A stretch of DNA of 19,048 nucleotides, taken from the NCBI GenBank assembly GCA_038223165.1, contig JBBRHE010000053.1:1-19048 (forward strand). Direction: 5' to 3'. The notes under the pieces were generated by a model. The model searched no databases and had not been told where the DNA came from. It was given only the letters and a program-made list of their open reading frames with translations. The position numbers were made by a program, and so were the translations under genes. Source of the stretch: DASYHQ01 sp038223165 (lineage in GTDB: Bacteria > Planctomycetota > Phycisphaerae > Tepidisphaerales > Tepidisphaeraceae). Position 1 is the stretch's first letter, and each line of letters starts with the position of its first letter. Of this stretch, positions 8,185-14,403 are shown piece after piece.

Positions 8185-9302
8185 ATGATATGCCCGACAC
8201 GCCCACCGATTCTCAGCGAATCCCATTTTTCGGGCTCGAATCGTCCGATGCAGACGCCACCGTCGTGGCCGTCGGTTGGCCGCGGTTTCGCGCCGATCAG
8301 TTGCGCGACTGGGTCTATCGCAAGCACATCAATGATGCGCAGGCGATGACCAATTTTACGGCCACCGACCGCAACCGGATTAGCGAAACTTTCGCGTTCG
8401 CGACCGCCGAAATCACTAAAGACCAGATCAGTGAAGACGGCACGCGCAAACTGCTGCTGACCTGGCCTTCCGGTGTCGCCGAGACCGTGATGATTCCCGA
8501 CGCCGACCGCCGCACGGCGTGCGTCAGCTCGCAGGTGGGGTGCCCCGTCGGTTGTAAGTTCTGCGCCAGTGGCGTCAACGGGGTGAAGGGCAACCTGACC
8601 GCGGCACAGATCGTCGAGCAGGTCGTACGCTTCAACCAGTTGATGACCTCGCCAACGAAGGATGCCGGCGAGCGGATCACCAACATCGTCTTCATGGGCA
8701 TGGGTGAACCACTGGCCAACTACAACGCCGTGATGAAAGCGATCCGCGTCCTGCACGACCCGAAGGGCCTCAACATTGGTGCCCGGCGGATTACGATCAG
8801 CACGGTGGGCGTGCCGAGCCGCATGCGCGACCTGGCCAAGGAAGAATTGCCGATCAACCTGGCGATTTCCCTCCACGCGCCCAACGAAGCCCTGCGGCGG
8901 GAACTCATCCCCTGGGCCGAGCATTTCACGATCGACGAGATCCTCTCCGCCGCCCGATATTACTTCGACCAGACGGGCCGCGAGATCACGCTTGAGTACA
9001 TCCTGCTGGCCGGTGTGAACGATCGCCCGGAACACGCGCGCCAACTGGCTGCGGTCTGCAAGACCCTGCGGGCGAACGTGAACCTCATCCGCTACAACGA
9101 GGTGGTGGGCCTGCCGTTCGGTCGACCGAAGTCCGAGGACGTGGTGAACTTCCAGACCATTCTGCGCAACAACGGTGTCAACGCCCACGTCCGCAAAAGC
9201 CGTGGCCGTGACATCGACGCCGCCTGTGGGCAGTTGCGACGCAAAACCGAAGCCGATGCGGGTGGTGGCGGTGAACTGGTGACTTTGGGAGCCGGCAAGT
9301 GA
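8181..9302 (+). CDS. rlmN: 23S rRNA (adenine2503-C2) methyltransferase RlmN
   Basis: A 373-residue radical SAM enzyme that methylates C2 of A2503 in 23S rRNA and A37 in some tRNAs. The radical SAM cluster motif CPVGCKFC gives Cys121, Cys125 and Cys128. The two mechanistic cysteines are present: Cys114 in ACVSSQVGC, and Cys349 in AACGQL, which becomes the methyl-carrying residue. Further hallmarks are NIVFMGMGEPLANY, RRITISTVGV and LAISLHAPN. The C-terminus has a short Gly-rich tail (ADAGGGGELVTLGAGK) beyond the core. The tail contains the ribosome binding site GGGAG of the next gene, whose GTG overlaps the rlmN stop. The start could be ATG 8181 or ATG 8190. Confidence 0.96.
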   Translation: MNDMPDTPTDSQRIPFFGLESSDADATVVAVGWPRFRADQLRDWVYRKHINDAQAMTNFTATDRNRISETFAFATAEITKDQISEDGTRKLLLTWPSGVAETVMIPDADRRTACVSSQVGCPVGCKFCASGVNGVKGNLTAAQIVEQVVRFNQLMTSPTKDAGERITNIVFMGMGEPLANYNAVMKAIRVLHDPKGLNIGARRITISTVGVPSRMRDLAKEELPINLAISLHAPNEALRRELIPWAEHFTIDEILSAARYYFDQTGREITLEYILLAGVNDRPEHARQLAAVCKTLRANVNLIRYNEVVGLPFGRPKSEDVVNFQTILRNNGVNAHVRKSRGRDIDAACGQLRRKTEADAGGGGELVTLGAGK

Positions 9303-10234
9303 TCGGTCAGCAGCGCGAACGACTTTCTCCCTCCGGTGGCACAGACATTCTTGTCTGTGTCTCCCCCCGTCCGGATGCGACGCGACTTCCCTCTCGCCGT
9401 GCGTTTACGCTGCTCGAACTCGCCGTCGTCGTCGCGATCCTCGGCATTCTGGCGAGCATTTTCGTCCCTTACCTGCTCAGTGTGCGCGAGTGGAACAACC
9501 GGGTGCGCTGTGCCGACAACCTGCGGCAGATCAAGGTTGCACTTGACATCTACGGTGCCGCCAACGGCAACGCGTATCCCATGGTGCGACAACTGCCTGG
9601 CAAGCCCGGCTACGTCGCCTATACCGGCGCGCTGGTACCGACGACGAATCCTTTTTCGGACAATTCTCCCGTGCAAGGCAACGACGTGACGGCGTCTCTA
9701 TGGTTGCTGGTTCGCATGAAGCTCGCATCATCCGCGGTCTTCGTCTGCCCGAGCAGTGATGCGACGCCCGAACCGGTCGCCGACGCGCAGTCGCAGGGGA
9801 ACTTTACGTCGCAATCACATTTGTCGTATTCCTACGCGACGCCATTCTCGGCACTGCCTGACTATTACCTCAACGGCGATCGCATTCGCCCCGAGTTCGT
9901 GGTGATGGCCGACATGAACCCGGGCGTCGGTGATGGCAGCGACGTTGTCGGGCCCTCGGTCAATGCGCCGCCTTTGGTGCGGTCCCGTGGGAACTCGCGC
10001 AACCACAAGCATGCCGGACAGAACGTGTTGCGCGGGACGGGGACAGTCACATTCAGCACGTCGCACTACTGTGGCTGGGGCGAGGACAACATTTACACCG
10101 CGCTGCGCGCCACACCGCTTGTCGCCGGTGAGATGCCCGACGCCAATCAGAACGGTGTGCTTGACGTGAACGTTGGGCCCGCGTGGTATTCCGACAGTTA
10201 CCTCGTGCCGGCCTACGTGCCCGCCGGCAAGTGA
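9299..10234 (+). CDS. Type IV pilin-like / pseudopilin protein with a long leader
   Basis: A 311-residue protein with a prepilin-peptidase site: SRR-A-FTLLEL at residues 32-41, Glu at +5 of the mature part, then a hydrophobic helix (AVVVAILGILASIFVPYLL). The C-terminal domain begins CADNLRQIKVALDIYGAANGNAYP, as in planctomycete type II secretion-like pseudopilins, and is probably exposed outside the inner membrane. The leader is unusually long (about 34 residues), and residues 14-25 are encoded by a palindromic repeat (TDILVCVSPRP). GTG 9299 is the only possible start before the cleavage site; it overlaps the rlmN stop as GTGA and has GGGAG seven bases upstream. No other pilus genes are nearby. 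The residue before Phe is Ala, not the usual Gly, but Ala is accepted. Confidence 0.85.
   Translation: MIGQQRERLSPSGGTDILVCVSPRPDATRLPSRRAFTLLELAVVVAILGILASIFVPYLLSVREWNNRVRCADNLRQIKVALDIYGAANGNAYPMVRQLPGKPGYVAYTGALVPTTNPFSDNSPVQGNDVTASLWLLVRMKLASSAVFVCPSSDATPEPVADAQSQGNFTSQSHLSYSYATPFSALPDYYLNGDRIRPEFVVMADMNPGVGDGSDVVGPSVNAPPLVRSRGNSRNHKHAGQNVLRGTGTVTFSTSHYCGWGEDNIYTALRATPLVAGEMPDANQNGVLDVNVGPAWYSDSYLVPAYVPAGK
9340..9372 (+). repeat. Palindromic repeat inside the pseudopilin leader (copy 1)
   Basis: CACAGACA (9340-9347) pairs perfectly with TGTCTGTG (9352-9359) around TTCT, and a C-run (GTCTCCCCCCG) follows. The second copy at 11360 shares ACAGACATTCTTGTC and the C-run. It is read in frame as TDILVCVSPRP, the same frame as copy 2. 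The opposite G-run arm seen in copy 2 is absent here, so this copy looks partial. Confidence 0.8.
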
Positions 10235-12063
10235 GCGGATCGGTGAAGCGGCAGCTGATCTACCTCTTGCCCCTCGTCGTCGCGGCCTTCACGTTCTTCC
10301 TCGGCATCACCTGGGGCCTGCCCTCGCGCGACACCGATCGCTTCCTCTTCGGTGACCGCACGCCGTGGACCGGCAAGGAAATCCTCGCGCTCACCGGCGG
10401 TTGGGGCAACGCCGACCGCGCGACTGATCACGATGCCAACCCACTGGCCAATCGCGACCAACCCATCATCGTCAATGCCACCGATCCCCAACGCGCCGAG
10501 ATCGTCCAGCGGTTCCGCTTGTACACCCATCAACCCGACGAAATGATCACTCTGCGCGCCCTCAGCCAAATGCGCCCCGGTGAAATCCGCAGCAACCTTT
10601 GGGCGCTCGACCCCAAGATGTACCAGTACGGCGGCCTGTGGGTCTACCCCGTCGGCGCGATGCTGAAACTCGGTTCGATCCTCGGCGTGATCGAGGTGAA
10701 GGTCGATGTAGCCTACTACCTCGACCACCCCGACGCCTTCGGCCGCTTTTACTTCGTGATGCGAGCCTACTCGGCAACATGGGGCTTGCTCGGTGTCGTC
10801 GCGGTCATGCTGATTGTCCATCGGATGACCCGTTGCAGGTTGGCGACGCTCGTCGGTGGGGTGGCGTTCGCGACGTTGCCCGTCGTCGTCAACATGGCCC
10901 ACGAAGCCAAGCCGCACCTTGCTGGCGTCGTGCTGCTGCTGTGGACGGTCCTTTTGGCCACGACGTACGTGGAACGCGGTTCGTGGAAATGGGCCGCGAT
11001 CACTGGCGCGGCGTGGGGCGCAGCGACGGGCATGGTGCTGCTGTCCCTGCCGGGTGGGATCGTGCTGCCGCTGATGGTGCTGTTGCGCCCGCAACCGTGG
11101 GCGGTGCGATTGCGAGATGCGACCCTCGCGATCGGCCTCGGTCTTCTCGTCTACGCCTTGACCAACCCCTACGTCGTGTTGAACACGCTGCGCCCGAGCG
11201 GCGCGTTGTCGGCGAACGTGCAGAACTATGGCAATTTTTACAGTGTCTCGGACGTGCTGGCGGGACTGCAAACAGGACTGGACCTGATCCCCGAGGGTAC
11301 GTCGCTGCCCATTGCGGTCGTGGGGTTGCTGGTGACGATCGTCGCGCTTCTTCGCCGTTGTAGGACAGACATTCTTGTCAGTCTCTCCCCCCGGCCTTAC
11401 TCCGTAAACGACCGGGGGGAAACGGGGGGAGAGACAGGCAGGAATGCCTTTCCTACTAGCGAGACTGTGTCCTGGCTGCTCGCAGTTCCCGCTGCGGTCG
11501 TTGCGTTGCAGTTCGTATTGCTCGGCGCGCACAAGCCGGGCGAGTATGGACGTTTCGCGCTCCTGCCCGACATCGCGTTGATGATTGCGTGCGTCGTATG
11601 GGCCGCGGGCATTCGTGCCACCACACCGGCTCGCCTCTGGGTGCGCCGCATCGCTTTCCTCAGTATCGTGGGCGTGACGATGGTCGCGGGGGGGCGATAT
11701 TTATTGAATTTTGTGGTCGGGGAACGAAATGGATCGCGACAAGTCGCAGCCGCTTCGATTGCGGGTTTAAATACATCTACTGGGAGTCGTCTGGGGATAG
11801 TTGCCGAGCCGGCACCCTATTGCATGCCACCGGTGGACTTGTTCCGATGGCAACTCGTCTTGCTGCCGCGCGGGCAGGCGGTTCCGGAACTTGGAACCAT
11901 GGACCTGTTCGTTGCGACCGTCGATGTGCCGACGGACGCGCCGGAAGGCTTCAGGCACTTGGTGCGCGGGCCGAGATGGGCCGACCTGTGGCCCTCCCGC
12001 ATCAGTTGGGCTAACAAGCCGATCGACCTGTTCATCGCGGACACCGCAGAGATCAATCCATGA
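10231..12063 (+). CDS. Polytopic membrane protein, glycosyltransferase (GT-C)-like
   Basis: A 610-residue protein with roughly 10-12 hydrophobic segments. The first helix is near residues 8-28 (LIYLLPLVVAAFTFFLGI), followed by a long hydrophilic loop (about 30-130) with acidic motifs (RDTDR, HDAN) and then YGGLWVYPVGAML near 135-148. This layout fits GT-C enzymes (ArnT/PMT family), which use lipid-linked sugars and carry acidic residues in the first extracytoplasmic loop; the donor and acceptor are unknown. A C-terminal soluble part starts near residue 505. GTG 10231 overlaps the upstream stop as GTGA. A 97-base palindromic repeat encodes residues about 377-409, a hydrophilic loop between two helices. 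The next gene, a GtrA-methyltransferase fusion, overlaps by four bases and fits a glycan or lipid-sugar role. Confidence 0.75.
   Translation: MSGSVKRQLIYLLPLVVAAFTFFLGITWGLPSRDTDRFLFGDRTPWTGKEILALTGGWGNADRATDHDANPLANRDQPIIVNATDPQRAEIVQRFRLYTHQPDEMITLRALSQMRPGEIRSNLWALDPKMYQYGGLWVYPVGAMLKLGSILGVIEVKVDVAYYLDHPDAFGRFYFVMRAYSATWGLLGVVAVMLIVHRMTRCRLATLVGGVAFATLPVVVNMAHEAKPHLAGVVLLLWTVLLATTYVERGSWKWAAITGAAWGAATGMVLLSLPGGIVLPLMVLLRPQPWAVRLRDATLAIGLGLLVYALTNPYVVLNTLRPSGALSANVQNYGNFYSVSDVLAGLQTGLDLIPEGTSLPIAVVGLLVTIVALLRRCRTDILVSLSPRPYSVNDRGETGGETGRNAFPTSETVSWLLAVPAAVVALQFVLLGAHKPGEYGRFALLPDIALMIACVVWAAGIRATTPARLWVRRIAFLSIVGVTMVAGGRYLLNFVVGERNGSRQVAAASIAGLNTSTGSRLGIVAEPAPYCMPPVDLFRWQLVLLPRGQAVPELGTMDLFVATVDVPTDAPEGFRHLVRGPRWADLWPSRISWANKPIDLFIADTAEINP
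11360..11456 (+). repeat. Palindromic repeat inside the glycosyltransferase-like gene (copy 2)
   Basis: The left arm 11360-11392 and right arm 11424-11456 match as an inverted repeat at 28 of 33 positions, with several of the differences still G-U in RNA. An alternative inner stem, CCCCCCGG (11387-11394) with CCGGGGGG (11412-11419), is perfect. Translated in the host frame the left arm reads TDILVSLSPRP, nearly the same peptide as copy 1 at 9340. The frame stays open across the whole element. Confidence 0.88.
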
Positions 12064-13109
12064 TCCAAGACCCTTCCGTCCTCCATCGCATCCGCCATCC
12101 CGCCCACCTCGTCTTTTTGCTCGGCGGCATCAGCGGGTCTGCGATCAACTTCGCGATGACGATCGGCTTGAACCTCGTCGCGGGCGTGCATCCGCTGGTC
12201 GCGTTTTTTCTGGGCACGTTGGCCAATCAGCTGTTCCATTACGTCTACTACCACCTCGTCTTCCTGAACCAGGAACGCCGCATGCGCAACGGCCCTGTGG
12301 CGAGGCTGGCGGTCTATCTCACCGTCGCGCTCATCGCTAGCGGGTTGCTGTGGGGATTGATGAAAGTCGGCCTGCCGTTTGTGATCGGCGTGTGCGCGGC
12401 GCTGGTCATCCTTGCCGTCGCGAATGTGCTGTTCGTCCGCATCACGTCGTTCACGTCCGCCACGCTCGCCGAGGTCGAGTATCGCGAGATGAACGAGACG
12501 TTTTATGACGACCAGACCGACACTGAAAAGGTTAACTGGTTCCGCGCGTGGTTCCATCGCTCGCGCTTCAAGAACCTCACCAAAATGGTCGCGACGCACC
12601 ACAAGCCCGGCATGCGCATCGCCGACCTCGGCTGTGGCAACGTCTGGTGGAACGAAAATGCGTTGGACGTTGTCGGCGTCGACATCAATGAAAAGATGCT
12701 CAACTACGCCAAGCGCCAGAATCGCCTGACGGACTACCAGGTCACCACGACCCTCACCCGCACCGGCCTAGCCGACAAGGCTTTTGATCTCGTCATCACC
12801 TCCGAAGTCCTCGAACACCTGCTCGACCTCGACGAGGTGCTGACCGAAGTCAAACGCATCCTGAAAGACGACGGCCAATACCTCATCACCGTCCCCTGGG
12901 ACTTTTTCATGGGCCCGTTCTTCGTGCTCTTCAACATAAACTGCCTGTATCAAGGCTGGGTAAAGGGCAGCAAATACCACCGCCTCCGCTGCGGCCACAT
13001 CAACCACTTCACCCGACCGCGCTTGCGACGGTTGCTGGCGAAGAATGGGTTTGAAGTGCAACGCATGACCGTCGTAAACGGCATGTCGCTGTACGCGGTG
13101 GCGAAGTAG
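12060..13109 (+). CDS. GtrA-like membrane domain fused to a SAM methyltransferase
   Basis: A 349-residue fusion. Residues 15-130 contain four hydrophobic helices (about 18-40, 45-68, 83-103, 107-129) in the GtrA/DPMS-type layout, a family linked to flipping or handling of polyprenyl-linked sugars; NQLFHYVYYHLVF between helices is GtrA-like. Residues 150-349 form a class I SAM methyltransferase: IADLGCGN (187-194, SAM motif I, but NVWW follows instead of a further Gly), VVGVDIN at about 204-210 (acidic end of beta2), VITSEVLEHL (motif near the active site) and LITVPWDF. The ATG overlaps the upstream stop as ATGA, so translational coupling is likely. The likely role is methylation of a membrane-bound glycan or lipid intermediate; this is inference from the fusion and its GT-C-like neighbour. 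Confidence 0.85.
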   Translation: MIQDPSVLHRIRHPAHLVFLLGGISGSAINFAMTIGLNLVAGVHPLVAFFLGTLANQLFHYVYYHLVFLNQERRMRNGPVARLAVYLTVALIASGLLWGLMKVGLPFVIGVCAALVILAVANVLFVRITSFTSATLAEVEYREMNETFYDDQTDTEKVNWFRAWFHRSRFKNLTKMVATHHKPGMRIADLGCGNVWWNENALDVVGVDINEKMLNYAKRQNRLTDYQVTTTLTRTGLADKAFDLVITSEVLEHLLDLDEVLTEVKRILKDDGQYLITVPWDFFMGPFFVLFNINCLYQGWVKGSKYHRLRCGHINHFTRPRLRRLLAKNGFEVQRMTVVNGMSLYAVAK

Positions 13110-13115
13110 GTGGGG

Positions 13116-13180
13116 TAGGGGGGTCGTGCCCACCACAATGTCGTGATGGGAGAATGCGGTGGGGGTGGTCCCACCGCACG
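13116..13180. repeat. GTAGGG...TGCCCACC palindromic repeat, long variant
   Basis: It contains TGCCCACC (13127-13134), TGATGGGAG (13144-13152) and a perfect 9-bp stem at 13155-13178; the outer TCGTGC and GCACGA also pair. The element at 14272-14326 has the same order (TGCCCACC, CGATGGGAG, then a TGCCCACC arm), so the two look like members of one family. It starts within seven bases of the stop codon of the methyltransferase fusion. Confidence 0.7.
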
Positions 13181-13190
13181 AACTATTTTT
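13155..13190 (+). terminator. Repeat-derived intrinsic terminator of the rlmN operon
   Basis: TGCGGTGGG (13155-13163) and CCCACCGCA (13170-13178) form a perfect 9-bp stem with a six-base loop, followed by CGAACTATTTTT. It lies 46 bases after the last gene of the operon. The T-run starts about six bases after the stem, so it may be a moderate terminator. It also lies just beyond the end of the minus-strand gene 13183-13599. Confidence 0.6.
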
Positions 13191-13599
13191 CAGCTGAGTG
13201 GTGTTTGGTTTCTACCACGAACCCGCGTGCTGGGCGGTGGGATGACCGTTCCAGATGAATTAGGGTAAGAATGCTCATCGCGGTTGAACTGAATAATAAG
13301 CACGTATAAGGCAGCAACATCCACCTTATATTGAAGTCCGTTCCCATCAACATCAGGTAGGACTGTATTAGCCCCTGTATCCCGGTCAACGCCGCGATGC
13401 CTAGAAAGCCGATTCGACTTGCGAGCCACGTCGCGACGGCAAATGCGATGTAAAATAGCGAAACTGCGATAATTACAATGCCGCCTCGGTTTGGGCCTAC
13501 GTTGGTCGAATGCGCAGTCGTGACACGGTTCTCCGGACTGTGATGGATTGAGCGAATCCACGGTCCGGAGGACCGTGTTACGGGGGAGGGTTGTGTCAC
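13183..13599 (-). CDS. Small membrane protein, unknown function, repeat-derived N-terminus
   Basis: A 138-residue frame with three clear hydrophobic segments: about 40-62 (GIVIIAVSLFYIAFAVATW), 67-86 (FLGIAALTGIQGLIQSYL) and 92-112 (MLLPYTCLLFSSTAMSILTL), then a basic tail. The hydrophobic layout and moderate codon use argue for a real protein, but no family is recognised. The only start codon before the first helix is GTG 13599. The first 30 or so codons run through a palindromic repeat (13520-13581), so the natural start may have been replaced or the gene may be decaying. It is less GC-rich than its neighbours, possibly a sign of different origin. It is divergent from the gene at 13656. Confidence 0.6.
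   Translation of the reverse strand: MTQPSPVTRSSGPWIRSIHHSPENRVTTAHSTNVGPNRGGIVIIAVSLFYIAFAVATWLASRIGFLGIAALTGIQGLIQSYLMLMGTDFNIRWMLLPYTCLLFSSTAMSILTLIHLERSSHRPARGFVVETKHHSAEK
13520..13581. repeat. CACGGTCCTCCGGACCGTG-type palindromic repeat
   Basis: The left arm 13520-13542 (GTGACACGGTTCTCCGGACTGTG, split here as GTGACACGGTTCTCC + GGACTGTG) and the right arm 13559-13581 match inversely at 20 of 23 positions, around a 16-base centre. Each arm also contains the small palindrome TCCGGA. It lies in the gap before the + strand gene at 13656 and inside the start of the minus-strand gene. Confidence 0.85.
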
Positions 13600-13655
13600 G
13601 GCTGATGGGTGATCGTCCTAGCCTAACCCTACACCTCGGCGGTATCCTGTCGGGC

Positions 13656-14153
13656 ATGGACAAAATCGAAAATTACACCGTCGTGACCACCGACGGGATC
13701 ACGGTGGCGATCGTCGCGTTTCTGTTTGCTTGTTTTATCTTTCCGCGGACGATCAAGCATCGGCCGCAGTTTTACGCGGCGTTCTTTCTCACGCTCGCGA
13801 TCATCCTGCTGGCGACGCTGCGGTTGATGCTCTACAAGTTCAGCGGGTTCTACGTCGTGTGCGGTGTGCTGACGGGGCTCTGTCAGATCGCGGCGATCGT
13901 GATGCTCTTCCTGTCGGCGGGCGGGTTGTCGATCGGCGAATTTACCGACGAACTGAAAGGCTCGTACGAAGTCATGCGGCGAGGCGGGGACGAGAAGGAA
14001 GTGATCGTTCCCCTGCGCGGTGAACAACCACGAGCGCGGGACGCCAGCTACGCGGATGAAGACGCCGAGGCGGAACGGAAAGTGCATGTCATTGATACGC
14101 CCACGACGGCACAGAAGTCGCCGGACCGCAGTGGGCCGTTGCCGTTGGATTAA
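13656..14153 (+). CDS. Small three-helix membrane protein with acidic C-terminal tail
   Basis: A 165-residue protein, unrecognised. Three hydrophobic segments are visible: about 13-29 (GITVAIVAFLFACFIF), 37-57 (FYAAFFLTLAIILLATLRLML) and 62-90 (FYVVCGVLTGLCQIAAIVMLFLS). A cytoplasm-like tail (about 95-165) is rich in Glu, Asp and Arg and ends in a Pro-rich stretch (GPLPLD). ATG 13656 is chosen because the hydrophobic part follows at once; the frame extends upstream to 13548 only through a palindromic repeat. No Shine-Dalgarno is seen, but TATCCT ends seven bases before the ATG, so the transcript may be leaderless. Similar size and topology to the divergent minus-strand protein may mean a related role, which is only a guess. 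Confidence 0.72.
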   Translation: MDKIENYTVVTTDGITVAIVAFLFACFIFPRTIKHRPQFYAAFFLTLAIILLATLRLMLYKFSGFYVVCGVLTGLCQIAAIVMLFLSAGGLSIGEFTDELKGSYEVMRRGGDEKEVIVPLRGEQPRARDASYADEDAEAERKVHVIDTPTTAQKSPDRSGPLPLD

Positions 14154-14165
14154 AAGAAATGAAGC

Positions 14166-14248
14166 ACAGAGAACATTGAGAACACAGAGGCGGAGCGGGA
14201 CAACTGTCGTTGTGTTCGCTCTGCGTTCTCTGTGTTCTCCGTGTCCTC
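14166..14248. repeat. GAGAACACAGAG inverted repeat
   Basis: GAGAACACAGAG (14178-14189) pairs perfectly with CTCTGTGTTCTC (14228-14239), and pairing extends through GCGGAGCG / CGCTCTGC near the centre. It resembles the purine-rich fragment at 4209. No gene is seen in the gap 14154-14403, which holds this repeat and the next one. Confidence 0.75.
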
Positions 14249-14271
14249 TGGCGTGAATTCCTCGGCAGTAC

Positions 14272-14326
14272 GTAGGGTGGGCACTGCCCACCGTTTGCGA
14301 TGGGAGGTGCGCACTGCCCACCCTAC
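14272..14326. repeat. GTAGGGTGGGCA...TGCCCACCCTAC palindromic repeat
   Basis: GTAGGGTGGGCA (14272-14283) pairs perfectly with TGCCCACCCTAC (14315-14326). A competing short hairpin is also perfect: GGTGGGCA (14276-14283) with TGCCCACC (14285-14292). It lies between the membrane protein gene and trxB and is related to the element at 13116. Confidence 0.85.
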
Positions 14327-14385
14327 ACCACCGTTGTACCGGGAGAGGGGCCGGGGCACTCACTTCCTTTGCCGTCCGTCATGCC

Positions 14386-14391
14386 TAGAAT
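14386..14391 (+). promoter_or_regulatory. Candidate -10 element close to the trxB start
   Basis: TAGAAT ends 12 bases before the trxB ATG and no Shine-Dalgarno is present in between. No convincing -35 box is seen at 16-18 bases upstream. If used, the leader would be only about five bases. Confidence 0.3.
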
Positions 14392-14403
14392 CACTTAGAC
14401 CTT

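Noticed and set aside
8160..9188. Open frame of 342 codons on the minus strand, antisense to rlmN
   Set aside because: rlmN carries all catalytic cysteines; the antisense frame has no family features and no ribosome binding site.
10213..11532. Open frame of 439 codons on the minus strand, antisense to the glycosyltransferase-like gene
   Set aside because: Low-complexity His/Arg/Gln-rich translation with no domain; it is produced by GC-rich third positions of the + strand gene, which has clear helices and overlaps with its neighbours.
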